DNA of 43,339 nucleotides from positions 7,501 through 50,839 of the forward strand of contig WBZZ01001385.1 of NCBI GenBank assembly GCA_019918135.1, in the 5' to 3' direction. The notes under the pieces were generated by a model. It had not been told where the DNA came from. It did no database searches and saw only the letters and a program-made list of their open reading frames with translations. Shown here piece after piece: positions 8,388 through 16,792 of the stretch (its first letter is position 1; each line of letters starts with the position of its first letter). The position numbers and the translations under genes are program-made. Source of the stretch: Paulinella micropora. Its lineage: Eukaryota; Cercozoa; Imbricatea; Euglyphida; Paulinellidae.

Positions 8388-9587
8388 TTACATTAATATT
8401 TCTACCAGCACCTGCCGATCAGCCTTCTGTGTGAATGTCAAAACATCGTTCGGTGCTAATTGAATATCGTAAGTTCTGAGATTAATCTGTTGAGTTGAGG
8501 CGGCATTTACATAAATCTTAAAAATTGTCGTTCCGTTGGCGATAGCGGTTGCTTTTGTGTCTGTATCTACGATTGAAGTTGTGGCATCAACATCAGCAAA
8601 ACCAGCCCCTGTTAGCGTCCCATTCAATACCATTCTGACGACATTTGACTTAGTATCTTCATTCGTAATACTTACCAAGGAAGGAAAGACATTTGAATAG
8701 TTGGTTAGGCTATTATTGAATAGTGCTTTATTCCTGATACTTAAAATGGTGCTTTCAGTGGTGCTCGTTTTTTCGTCTCCTTCCGCAGTATTTGTAATAC
8801 TTGTATTAATAGTATTTGACCCCTCAATGAATAAACTAGCACTCGCCGTTTTAAGAATTTGTATTCCAGTCTTTGCATCATTTCTCATTACGGCTGTAAA
8901 GGGTAGTGTCGTATTTCGCAGGCTTACTTCATCATTCGTATTAGCATACTTAATCATATGAACTAGTTGGAAATCACCAGTCTCTGGATTTTCAATTGAA
9001 AACTTAATAGCGCCAAATCCAAGATATTGAAATTGAATTTGAAATACATTTCCTACGCTCCAATCTAAGTCTGGCATAGCCGAAGTTCCATCGCAAGGGT
9101 CGTCCCAATCTACTTGGTCAATATAATCTACAGCATTTCCCGAACAATGTGCGATATTCATTCCTGCTTGATTTTTGTAAAAATAAAAGCCATTGTTAAG
9201 GTCGTTTCCTATTCCAATAAATGAATAGTAATCTTTTGTATCATCCGTTGTCCATAGAGCAGTAAAGCGAGCAAGTACACCCGTTCCGGTTCTATATTTT
9301 ATTCTCCTTTTACTTACTAATCCAGCATCCGCCGTCGCATTTGCTTGAGTTTTCAATTCAGCCATGTTATCCAAAAATGACACACTTGCTTTAGTTTCTG
9401 TTTTTGTCCATATCCTAGTATTAATGGTATATGGAAAGATTTCTTGTAATACTGGTGTTAATTGCGCAGTTGTTGTTTCGCCGAAGGCTGTCTTCATATT
9501 AATATCAATGTGTCCATCATATCCTACTTTTAGGTCAATGAACTCTCCTTTAGGATTTTGTGCTACCAAATTTCGTTGGTGGCTCAT
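8388..9587 (-). CDS. virion surface/fibre-like protein
   Basis: A 399-residue, Thr/Asn/Ala-rich beta protein with no signal peptide or membrane segment. The middle section follows a pattern I associate with phage and giant-virus structural proteins: a KRRIKYRTGTGVLARFTALW block, then GIGNDLNNGFYFYKNQAGMN, then FQYLGFGAIKFSIENPETGDFQ, then a stretch ending near KYANTNDEVSLRN. It lies last in the leftward structural operon, directly after the MCP gene (39 bp apart). Assignment is by pattern memory, not by search. Intact and single copy. Confidence 0.6.
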   Translation of the reverse strand: MSHQRNLVAQNPKGEFIDLKVGYDGHIDINMKTAFGETTTAQLTPVLQEIFPYTINTRIWTKTETKASVSFLDNMAELKTQANATADAGLVSKRRIKYRTGTGVLARFTALWTTDDTKDYYSFIGIGNDLNNGFYFYKNQAGMNIAHCSGNAVDYIDQVDWDDPCDGTSAMPDLDWSVGNVFQIQFQYLGFGAIKFSIENPETGDFQLVHMIKYANTNDEVSLRNTTLPFTAVMRNDAKTGIQILKTASASLFIEGSNTINTSITNTAEGDEKTSTTESTILSIRNKALFNNSLTNYSNVFPSLVSITNEDTKSNVVRMVLNGTLTGAGFADVDATTSIVDTDTKATAIANGTTIFKIYVNAASTQQINLRTYDIQLAPNDVLTFTQKADRQVLVEILM

Positions 9588-9625
9588 TGTTCTATATTAT
9601 CAAAAAAATAAATTAACTATCAAAA

Positions 9626-11122
9626 TTAATAATTACCTATTACCTCACTGGATGAGTTATGAAATAGTAATAACGCCTTTACTTGAACTTCTCGCTGAGT
9701 AATGGCCACGGTGTAATGGTTGTGAGCATTATTCGCAGTTGTCCCAATGAATTCCCATCGTCGCTCCATAGACAGGTCAAGTCCGCTAATCTCATTCTGG
9801 TCTTTGCTCCACAGCGGACGAGTGTTATCCCAAGCATCAACCCAGAACCAGTTATATTTGTATATGTCCGCATTCATCAAAGCTGAACCCTCAATCTTTG
9901 ATTTCAAATACATATAGTCTTCTTCTAGGGAGGTATCAATATTAAACTCCTGCTGTCGTGCTCCGTCAAGTGTGGTGTAAAAATTTACAACCTTAGCCTG
10001 TGCTCTGTTATCGTGGTCATAAGCAGTATTCTTTTTTTCTTCGTTGTTAAAAACTGAGTGATAAATCTTCTTCAAACGGCGACCATGACCTCTGTCAAAT
10101 CGCATAATAATATTTTGGGTTGTGGATGCTCCAATTGAGTTCTTATAAACATAAGGATAATCAATGTTAAAACTCATACCCTCAGTGCTAGCAATCTTCG
10201 CCTGAATGGATTGAATGACATCAGGATTAGTTTCAACAGCCAGAAACAAAGCAAGATTAGTAACATCAGCACTGACAACCGTCCCCGCGGAGCCGACATT
10301 CGCAGTGTTAGCAGCAGTCGCCGCACCATTAGTCACTGAATAACCAGCTCTGTCAGTAGCACTCCACACAATCCGCATCGTCAAAATCTCAGGAAACATA
10401 ATGGTTTTATCAAGCGCGAAAATAGTATTAATAAGCATACTCAAAGGAATTTTAACATTGATAGCAGCAGCACCATTAACACCTGCCAAATACTTTGCTT
10501 CGTTGTAATTAACATTTACAGGCGAAAGTGTGCCAGTGCCGTCAGTTAATGCTGTATCGTTATGACGACGAGCACTAATGGATGGTTCAGCAAACATAGC
10601 AAGAGTTCTTGCCGCCACGTTATCAGCACCATCTGTCATCGCACGAAAGTTAGTTCTAGTAGCTTCAACAGCACTAACATTAATCAATCCATTCGCATTA
10701 CACTTTTGAAGCATACAGCCGTATCCAGTAGCAATATCGTGATTAGGAAGGTCAAGGAAATCCTTCAAAGATATCTCGGGCTTCCAAAGCATTTTAGTAA
10801 CCGTCCCGAGATGGTTAAGGTCGCACAAATAAACACCGCTACGGGTCTGAAGTTGAATTTGTCTAATGGATGAAAGGCAGTCCATAAAAATTCTACTATA
10901 AACGTTAGCACCACCTGTTCTAAGAGTATAAGTAAAGCTCAAATAAGACCGAGCGAGATTGAATGGGCGACTGATAAGGTCAAATGATCGTTCTTGCCCT
11001 CCAGCAGTGGTGACCTCAAAGGTTCCAGAGCCCTCACGTGGAGCGAGTTTATTCAAACGATAAGAAGCACTGATGTAGTCAGTTCTAGAAAAGTCTAGTT
11101 CGCCTCCGTGTTGAGTTGGCAT
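9626..11122 (-). CDS. mcp: major capsid protein (probable double jelly roll)
   Basis: A 498-residue protein starting MPTQHGGELDFSRTDY. It matches Polinton/PLV major capsid proteins in size and in recognisable stretches: an N-terminal beta-rich section with ARSYLSFTYTLRTGG, the SIRQIQLQTRSGVYLCDLN segment, the PLSMLINTIFALDKTIMFPEILTMRIVW segment near the middle, and a C-terminal QREVQVKALLLFHN end. It would form the trimeric capsomers of an icosahedral particle. Intact with no frame breaks. It lies between the penton gene and the surface-protein gene, all on the minus strand. Confidence 0.82.
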   Translation of the reverse strand: MPTQHGGELDFSRTDYISASYRLNKLAPREGSGTFEVTTAGGQERSFDLISRPFNLARSYLSFTYTLRTGGANVYSRIFMDCLSSIRQIQLQTRSGVYLCDLNHLGTVTKMLWKPEISLKDFLDLPNHDIATGYGCMLQKCNANGLINVSAVEATRTNFRAMTDGADNVAARTLAMFAEPSISARRHNDTALTDGTGTLSPVNVNYNEAKYLAGVNGAAAINVKIPLSMLINTIFALDKTIMFPEILTMRIVWSATDRAGYSVTNGAATAANTANVGSAGTVVSADVTNLALFLAVETNPDVIQSIQAKIASTEGMSFNIDYPYVYKNSIGASTTQNIIMRFDRGHGRRLKKIYHSVFNNEEKKNTAYDHDNRAQAKVVNFYTTLDGARQQEFNIDTSLEEDYMYLKSKIEGSALMNADIYKYNWFWVDAWDNTRPLWSKDQNEISGLDLSMERRWEFIGTTANNAHNHYTVAITQREVQVKALLLFHNSSSEVIGNY

Positions 11123-11290
11123 TTTGTTTTTGATTTTTAGGCAGTTGAGATTATTTGCTAATTCACAAGAATATATTTATATAAAAAAATAAATAATTCT
11201 AAAATTAATTAAATTACCTAGATTTTAACAAATTGAAAAAGGATGTAAATAAATTAAAATAATTAGTCTCTCTGTAAATCAACAAAGTCA

Positions 11291-12076
11291 TTACAATACC
11301 CAAACCATTAAGATTTTAGCCTGATCGTTTTCGTCTGTAAGATAAAACCTGAATACATTATTTGAACTGGTGGATAATTTCTTACCATACTCAGACCCGC
11401 TTCCGTCGTATATAACGGCTCCAAATGGTATTTCGTTGGCAGTGTATATTTCTTGTAGCACGTGATTATCTCCTTCACCAACTAAGTCCGATTGAAGGTA
11501 TAAAGTCTTTTCTCCAGTTAGAATAATTACATTTGGCGATTTAATAAAATCATTAGCAAAGAAATATGTGGAGTTTCTATCAAACCCCATAACTTCGTGA
11601 ATACGTGTATCACCATCAAATATAAACCGCGGTTGAATACCTCCGTTATTTGAAACACTGAACGTTAATTTGCCATCCTCTGGTTCTATGTTGGTATTAT
11701 TACTGGATACAACATAAGTATAATTATTAGGGCTGTCTGCGGTTAGCACCTCCGACAACTTATTTTTTAGATTGTTCATTGTGTAGTTTCCCTCAGGTAT
11801 CGTAATTAAAGCCTCATACCCGTCTTCGCTAAGAGTAAAAGTATTATATGGCGAAGCCACAGAGTAATATGACTTTGGAACATAGATATGAAGAATTTTA
11901 CAATGTGTGGGATTGTCCGGTGATTTTAAATTTATTTCGTGTGTAAAGTCGCTATCTGTGCCTGTTATTCTGTTTTTACTATTTATGTAATAGATACCAC
12001 TTGACCTGCCCCCTTTGTAATCCATGATATTTAGAATTGCGCTTCGTGCTGTCGCACTCTCGCTTATTCTAAACAT
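11291..12076 (-). CDS. minor capsid/penton protein
   Basis: A 261-residue beta-rich protein. It has GIYYINSKNRITGTDSDFTHEI near the start, CKILHIYVPKSYYSV next, then an IPEGNYTMNNLKNKLSEVL segment; a x-IPxGxYxxxxLxxxL stretch is typical of Polinton penton proteins. I take the ATG at 12076 (MFRISES); an upstream ATG at 12127 would read through a junction hairpin. The first ~18 codons lie inside the right-hand two-stem element, so the true start could be the MDYKGG methionine further in. The gene follows the protease gene and precedes MCP, the usual Polinton capsid block. Confidence 0.68.
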   Translation of the reverse strand: MFRISESATARSAILNIMDYKGGRSSGIYYINSKNRITGTDSDFTHEINLKSPDNPTHCKILHIYVPKSYYSVASPYNTFTLSEDGYEALITIPEGNYTMNNLKNKLSEVLTADSPNNYTYVVSSNNTNIEPEDGKLTFSVSNNGGIQPRFIFDGDTRIHEVMGFDRNSTYFFANDFIKSPNVIILTGEKTLYLQSDLVGEGDNHVLQEIYTANEIPFGAVIYDGSGSEYGKKLSTSSNNVFRFYLTDENDQAKILMVWVL

Positions 12077-12166
12077 CGTTTTTTTCTTTTTCAAAAAAAT
12101 TAATCGGTTTTCGATGGTTATCAACAAACGAGAATGAGTGAAACGAATGAGAGTGTAGTTGATAAC
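12030..12166. promoter_or_regulatory. gene-junction two-stem pair, protease/penton
   Basis: Right element on the plus strand: outer stem GTTATCAAC (12117-12125) with GTTGATAAC (12158-12166), internal sides AAACGAGA and GAGAGTGTA; no clear inner stem here. Left element on the minus strand: outer stem TTTAGAAT (12030-12037 with 12066-12073), sides AAGCGAGA and GAAGCGCA, inner stem GTGC/GCAC (12046-12049 with 12054-12057). The first lies 7 bp past the protease stop in transcript sense; the second covers the penton start. A poly-T/A spacer separates them. Confidence 0.7.
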
Positions 12167-12673
12167 TATCTTTTATATGAATGTATTAAATCCCTCACCA
12201 TCCCCATAACCATTCTGTGCTTTTAATTTTTCCGCTTCTTCTTCCTTTAAGTCTGTATATCCGCTAGCAACCTTTCGCTCGCTCCATTAACAACCTCATT
12301 GAGTGCCATCCAAACGTGTCTGAGGTGTTGGATTGTTGTTTTACTTGATTAACCTTCATAAGCAGGTATGTGCTTGGGTGGCTTTTATCAATCAGTTGTT
12401 TCATTTGTTGTTGAAAGTCTTCCGTTGGTTTATACAGGGCTAGCGGGTCGTATATGTCTATACTTCTATCGCCATCTAAAGAGCAGTAAACGGCAATCCA
12501 ATGAGACCCCGCTTGTTTGTGATTATCCAAATTCATAATAAATCCGTATCGTTTTCTTTTTTCTGGATTTAGTTTGTAGATTTCATCACTTGCTATCGCT
12601 CCGAGATACCATCCATATTTTTTCATTATATCATCTATTTCATTAGTCATCAATCCCCGCCCCTCTCCTTGCT

Positions 12674-12701
12674 GATCTATTTCGACGCGTCGAAATAGAT
12701 C
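12674..12701. repeat. 28-bp perfect palindrome in coding sequence
   Basis: Arms GATCTATTTCGACG and its exact complement. In the protease-linker frame it encodes DLFRRVEID. A second, almost identical palindrome lies at 12749-12776. The same pair occurs in the duplicated copy at 27886-27913 and 27961-27988. Confidence 0.9.
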
Positions 12702-12748
12702 TGGTTGCTCTGGCTGTGGTTTTGACTCTGCCTCTGGTTGCTCTGGCA

Positions 12749-12776
12749 GATCTATTTCAACGCGTTGAAATAGATC
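12749..12776. repeat. 28-bp perfect palindrome in coding sequence, second copy
   Basis: Arms GATCTATTTCAACG and its exact complement, encoding DLFQRVEID. It differs from the palindrome at 12674 by a symmetric pair of changes (G to A on one arm, C to T on the other), so symmetry has been kept while sequence changed. Confidence 0.9.
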
Positions 12777-13093
12777 GGGTTGCTCGGGCTCTGGCTGTGG
12801 TTGTTCTAATGATGCGGTAATCGTAGGGGGTAGCGGTGTCTCCGCGACGCTCGGGGTATGGTAGGGGGTGAAAACCCCTCCAGTGGCATCCCTTCATCAA
12901 CATTTAAATCCGCTGAAACTTGTTTATCTACATTTGGGTCTATTGTCATTTTGTTCGTTAGAGTATTTACAAAATCATGTTTGTTCATTGTGTGCCTCCA
13001 ATCATTGCGGGCTAAGTATTTTTTTTTCGCTATTGAAAATACCTTATCAATTAATTCATTTAATGTTTTCGCTCCACTACCTTTTTGCTTATA

Positions 13094-13113
13094 ATCTCCA
13101 ACATTTTGGAGAT
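13094..13113. repeat. 20-bp imperfect palindrome in coding sequence
   Basis: ATCTCCAACATTTTGGAGAT, 8-bp arms around CATT. Encodes LQNVGD in the middle of the linker protein in the same codon phase as the 20-bp palindromes at 16849 and 24382. Copy 2 at 28307-28326. Confidence 0.75.
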
Positions 13114-14262
13114 ACCCCATATACTCTTCATATCTAGCGTAATCCGCCACTTTTCTTTTTACGTTTTCCACCTCACTTCCAACATCAATATTAAACCTTT
13201 TAATCATGTTAATAATCCACTTTGAAGTGTCTTTGTAATTTAATTTGTTATGACCATCATTATCTAGTCTCTTTTTTAAAGCCTGTGCTAACTCTTTTAT
13301 GGTAATGGTTGGGTGATAAGGTTTTGAAAATCCAGAGATTAAAAATTGATTAATTTGTAAATTTTCAAGATGCTTACCCTTTTCTTCTGCTTTCTTTTTT
13401 TCCTTTTCAAGTTTTTCTTTGTATTCTTCTACTAATTTTTTCTGTTCTTCTAAAGACGTCGCTGTGGCTATAGCCGTCTGAATATCTTGACTGGCTTTTT
13501 GTAAGTCTTTGAGACTCATCTTTTTAATGAATTTATCTGTATATCCTGCTAATTTCAGTGTTTCAATATCTTTCTGCTTTTGCTTTTTTTCTTCCTCATA
13601 TTGCTCTTTCGTTTTCAATGGTGCTTCATCTCCTAAATTAGGTAAGGCTGGTGCTTGTGGTGGTGCTCCAAATGGCGGTGCTAATGGTGGTGCTTGTGGC
13701 GGTGCTCCAAATTGTGGTGCTTGTTGTGGCTGTCCAAATTGTGGTGGCATAATATATTGATATTGCGGTGGCGGTGGCAATGCTTGTATTCTATTTTTTC
13801 TGTCTTCTTCATATTTTACATCCTCTATGAGTTTTTGTTCCCTTCTTAGTTCTCTGTCTTTTTGCTCTTGTCGTTCCTTAATATCTTCTATGTCTTTTCT
13901 TTGTTGCCTTTTCTTCTCCTCTTCTATCTCATCCCTTTTCTTCTTTTCCTTTTCTTCCTCGTCATGTATTAACTCATATTTCTTTTGTAAGTTGCTTTGT
14001 ATCTGGTTTCGGTTCTCGTGTTCAAGACGATTGAAATCAGATTTGATTATTTTTTCCCTTGGTTTGCGACTAGCCCTTTGCGACTTTGGTTTGCTAATAT
14101 ATTTCATAAAAAGTTTAACGATTTGTAATGTGCTTAAATCATTTGTTTTCTTACCAAAATTAAGATAATATTTTTTGCCCTTCTGGATAATAATATATGG
14201 CCTCCCGCTCTTATTTCTATAAACTCGTGGTGGACAGACTTTCGCCTTCTTATTCTTTGATA

Positions 14263-14407
14263 TTTTAGAATTACGCTCCATGCTTCGCATTCCCGCTTAT
14301 TCTAAAACATCTATTTTTTGTTTTAAGAAAAAATAAATCGGTTTTACGATGGTTATCAACAAACGGGATATCTGACGATCAGTCAGATTGGGAGTGTAGT
14401 TGATAAC
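14263..14407. promoter_or_regulatory. gene-junction two-stem pair, core-like protein/protease gene
   Basis: Plus-strand element 14352-14407: outer stem GTTATCAAC/GTTGATAAC, sides AAACGGGA and TGGGAGTGTA, inner stem ATCTGAC (14370-14376) with GTCAGAT (14382-14388). Minus-strand element 14263-14307: outer stem TTTTAGAAT/ATTCTAAAA, sides AAGCGGGA and GGAGCGTA, inner stem ATGC/GCAT. The first begins 3 bp past the upstream gene's stop; the second overlaps the next start codon. Copy 2 at 29476-29620 is identical in structure. Confidence 0.75.
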
Positions 14408-14409
14408 TA

Positions 14410-14727
14410 TCAGCGAAACTTTACAGCACCTCCTCGTTGCTTACCATACCCAAGTTTTGCGGCAGTAGCACTAACACTACCAGCGTAAGGCACCCCAACA
14501 CTACTCAACGCCCCCGCAGTCCTAGAGATTACCTTATTATCGCGAAGGAATTTATTAACAGCCAAGGCAGTTTTTCCGACCTTAGCCCAGTTAATCTTTC
14601 CTCCCTTTTGACCGCTCTTCTTGGATCTTATCCGAGATACTTTTTTTCCTCCCTTCTGTGGCATTGATGGATTGTATCCGATGTTATATCCTGATGGTTG
14701 TGAAATTATCACTGGTGATACTGGCAT
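14410..14727 (-). CDS. small basic virion-core-like protein
   Basis: A 105-residue protein with an N-terminal Pro/Ser region, a Lys/Gly-rich stretch (QKGGKKVSRIRSKKSGQKGG) and a C-terminal INWAKVG...VNKFLRDNKVISRTAGALSSVGVPYAG...AAKLGYGKQRGG block. The last block resembles a family of small basic proteins in Polintons, PLVs and virophages comparable to adenovirus core or pVI-type peptides. Probably packaged with DNA or acting on the capsid interior. Intact here and in copy 2. Confidence 0.65.
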   Translation of the reverse strand: MPVSPVIISQPSGYNIGYNPSMPQKGGKKVSRIRSKKSGQKGGKINWAKVGKTALAVNKFLRDNKVISRTAGALSSVGVPYAGSVSATAAKLGYGKQRGGAVKFR

Positions 14728-14767
14728 ATATAATACAGAAAAAAAATAATTATTGATATTTAAAATT

Positions 14768-14886
14768 CCGCACTTTCGTCTTCGACTTTCGTGCGGTTTT
14801 TAAACATCGTTTTTCGATGTTTATGAGCAAGCGAAAATGAGCGTTATGTTGAAAATTCAACATTGGATGAAAGCGATGCTCATAAA
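14768..14886. promoter_or_regulatory. gene-junction two-stem pair, ATPase/core-like protein
   Basis: Plus-strand element 14820-14886: outer stem TTTATGAGC/GCTCATAAA, sides AAGCGAAA and GAAAGCGAT, inner stem ATGTTGAA (14846-14853) with TTCAACAT (14856-14863). A minus-strand partner at ~14768-14796 has outer stem CCGCAC/GTGCGG with GAAA on both sides and a 3-bp inner stem. An AAACATCG/CGATGTTT hairpin (14802-14822) lies between them. A more diverged version of the other junctions. Copy 2 near 29981-30099. Confidence 0.6.
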
Positions 14887-14891
14887 TATCA

Positions 14892-15713
14892 TTACTTAAG
14901 ACGATAAGCAAAGTTTTTTCTTAACTCATCATCAACACTTGAAACATAAAGAAAATTAAATCTCTCTTTCGTCGCCTCGTGATACTTTTGAAGAAAGTAA
15001 TCAAAATCAAAAGATAAGTCTAAGTGCTTATAAACGAGTTCCATTTTGTCCTGAGACTGGCTTGGAAAGATTAATAGATAATCTAATTGCTTAATGGCTT
15101 CTGGCCGTAGGTCGTTTAAATACTGACTAGACATAATCACCTTTGATTTATAGTGTCTGTTCTTTTTTAACAAATCGCTTACGGACTTGCCTCTTAATCC
15201 ACTTCCTAAATCATCCAAAACAAAAACAACCTCTGGAGAAATATACTTACTTGGTCGTTCTTTCGCCTCCGTGGCGCTCTGTTTCTTTTTTTCTTCTTTG
15301 CCGAAATAAAGAAATTGTGGTTTTTCTATTTCCTCTTCATCCTGTTTTACTTCGCCCTCCTGCTCTTCGTCTGGTTTGTTCAGTTTGTCTAATTCGTAAT
15401 CAATGACATTCACCCCGTCTGATTTAAGAAAGGTATAAATTGCCATTGGGTTGCCTCTGTTCTTAAAGTGTTAAACCATTGCTTTATAAATGTAGTCCTT
15501 GTGAATTGTTGAAGCGATAATAACAATACGGGTTTTTCTGTCTGTTGTCCTTTTCAGTATTTCAAAGAGTGCTGTCGTCTTACCGCTCTTCTTACGGGCG
15601 AGAAGAAATATATTGGCATAAGGCTCATTGAATAATTTATAACCCTTGGCCTTTTTATCTCCGTTTCCGTCTTGTTTGACTGGTTTCACCTTGACATTGT
15701 TTATCTTAAGCAT
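14892..15713 (-). pseudogene. packaging ATPase, copy 1 (nonsense codon)
   Basis: Same gene as the intact copy at 30105-30926. The codon for Lys81 (AAG in copy 2) is TAA here, at the boundary of two open segments (14892-15446 and 15471-15746). It also differs by KQLDY versus NQLDY near the C-terminus. Domain details are given with copy 2. Because two of three bases differ at the stop, this is a real difference rather than a homopolymer error. Confidence 0.85.
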
Positions 15714-15724
15714 CATATATATTA

Positions 15725-16086
15725 TTAAGCAAGAAATTCCAAACACACAACAATTCTTCCCGCTAAATTTCCTGTGTCAATATTTCCGCTGTCGGTTTCA
15801 AGGACTTTAAATGTATATTGTCCGTCCGTCCATCCGACAACACCCAAATTATAACCGAGATTTGAAATGTTTGCTGTGGCGCTGTCCGCAAATGTTCCGA
15901 TATATCCAATTCTGTCCATGTAAAGAATTCTGGTTTTTGTCTCTGTCTGGTCGTTCATATAGTGAATAAATTTTACATTCATTTTGGTGGGTGTGAATGA
16001 CATTTGAATATTTTATTAAATGTTTTGCTTCCTCCAGCAAAATCATTGCTTAGAAAAATAATCTTTTGGTATTTATAGTCAGTCAT
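15725..16086 (-). pseudogene. small beta-rich protein, copy 1 (frameshifted)
   Basis: Copy of the intact gene at 30938-31303. It has one T fewer in a T run near 16010, which breaks the frame after ~30 codons, and a 3-base deletion (GYIGTF instead of GYNIGTF). The 92-residue part from MSFTPTKMN could still be made. It lies just before the ATPase start with an 11-bp gap. Confidence 0.65.
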
Positions 16087-16099
16087 GTTTATATTACTG

Positions 16100-16342
16100 A
16101 TGATAAACTTTTTAATAATCAAAATATTTTCGCGGACTGCCTGCGACTTTTACTCACGGATAAGTGAAAAAAAGAATATAAGTTGTGTTTATTGTATTCA
16201 AAAAGGTATAGATACTAAATTTAAATGTGTGTATAAACCTTTTAGTGATTGGTGTATAAGTTTTGATGAAGCCCTGCCTTTAATGTGCTCGAATGATGAT
16301 ATGTGGTATAAAATACATACCTATGAATGTTCATTTCTTTGA
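16100..16342 (+). CDS. small Cys-containing protein, unknown
   Basis: About 80 residues, with a hydrophobic start (INFLIIKIFS) and five later Cys residues (CVYC, KCVY, WCIS, MCSN, ECSF). It is the only plus-strand frame in the leftward structural cluster, fills the gap between two minus-strand genes and is nearly identical in copy 2 (31317-31559). Its ATG region overlaps the divergent start at 16086, and its end overlaps the 3' end of the membrane-protein gene. Could be spurious. Confidence 0.35.
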   Translation: MINFLIIKIFSRTACDFYSRISEKKNISCVYCIQKGIDTKFKCVYKPFSDWCISFDEALPLMCSNDDMWYKIHTYECSFL

Positions 16343-16681
16343 AGAAGGCGATGGAAGGCAAATCCCAATCAAAAGTGTTAAAATACCGACATAAGTATTA
16401 GCAACCTCACAAGGTAAGTTCTTTTCAGATAGCCTTACGATACAAAGGGTGATGATGGAGATAATGATACCCATTTGAAATAAGTATTTAATAAGTCGGC
16501 TGTCTGTCGGTCTATTTTTCATACAACAGCACGACCAGTTATCCTCTAATTCGTGCTCTATTTTTTTTTCCTCAGTCTTTAGTTCTACTTAAAGAACACG
16601 GGACTTTAATTCGGGAGTTAGTTCGCCATCCATATCCATAATAGGTGGGGGTCTGTGAAGTCTAGTCGTATTATTAGCCAT
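16331..16681 (-). pseudogene. small membrane protein with in-frame TAA, copy 1
   Basis: ATG at 16681 gives MANNTTRLHRPPPIMDMDGE, then TAA at 16589-16591, and the same frame continues (VELKTEEKKIEHELEDNWSCCC...) to 16331. The C-terminal half has two hydrophobic segments (MGIIISIITLCIV and TYVGILTLLIGICLPSPS). A small protein with a Cys cluster, two membrane spans and a terminal G-x-x-x-PSP is common in giant viruses and PLVs. The TAA is present in both copies, so it predates the duplication. Restart at the MKNRPTD methionine would give a 63-residue membrane protein. Confidence 0.6.
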
Positions 16682-16792
16682 TTGAGAATTTCACTTCTAT
16701 CTGTCTTTGACAGATTTCTCGTTTATTCTCAAACGTCGTTTATCAACAAACGAAAATCTGGCAATTAGCCAGATGGGAGTGTAGTTGATAAA
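16681..16792. promoter_or_regulatory. gene-junction two-stem pair, fibre/membrane protein
   Basis: Plus-strand element 16739-16792: outer stem TTTATCAAC/GTTGATAAA, sides AAACGAAA and TGGGAGTGTA, inner stem ATCTGGC (16756-16762) with GCCAGAT (16768-16774). Minus-strand element 16681-16733: outer stem TTTGAGAAT/ATTCTCAAA, sides AAACGAGA and AGAAGTGA, inner stem ATCTGTC/GACAGAT. The fibre stop codon falls inside the first element, and the next gene's ATG touches the end of the second. The spacer is only 5 bp. Compared with 14352-14407 the inner stem covaries (AC/GT to GC/GC). Confidence 0.75.

Larger units (their letters stand above)
12173..14281 (-). pseudogene. large linker protein with C-terminal adenain-type protease, copy 1
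   Basis: In order: a short basic N-terminal domain (GKKYYLNFGKKTND), a long Lys/Glu coiled coil, a Pro/Gln/Ala/Gly-rich linker (FGQPQQAPQFGAPPQ), a second coiled coil, a globular middle, a Pro/Glu/Gln linker and an adenain-like cysteine protease. A one-base loss in a G run near 12850 (four Gs; five in copy 2) separates the first 480-odd residues from the protease. In the protease (counted from M at 12653) His51 (GSHW), Asp69 (IYDP) and Gln107 are in place, but residue 114, seven after that Gln, is Phe (codon 12312-12314) where the catalytic Cys belongs. A second frame change near 12281 leads into a tail ending at 12173. Polinton proteases process capsid proteins; this copy should be inactive. 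Confidence 0.8.

Noticed and set aside
12030..12073. Hammerhead or twister ribozyme at the gene junctions.
   Set aside because: No CUGANGA/GAAA hammerhead core, and I cannot match the conserved loops to a ribozyme consensus; kept only as an unclassified structured motif.
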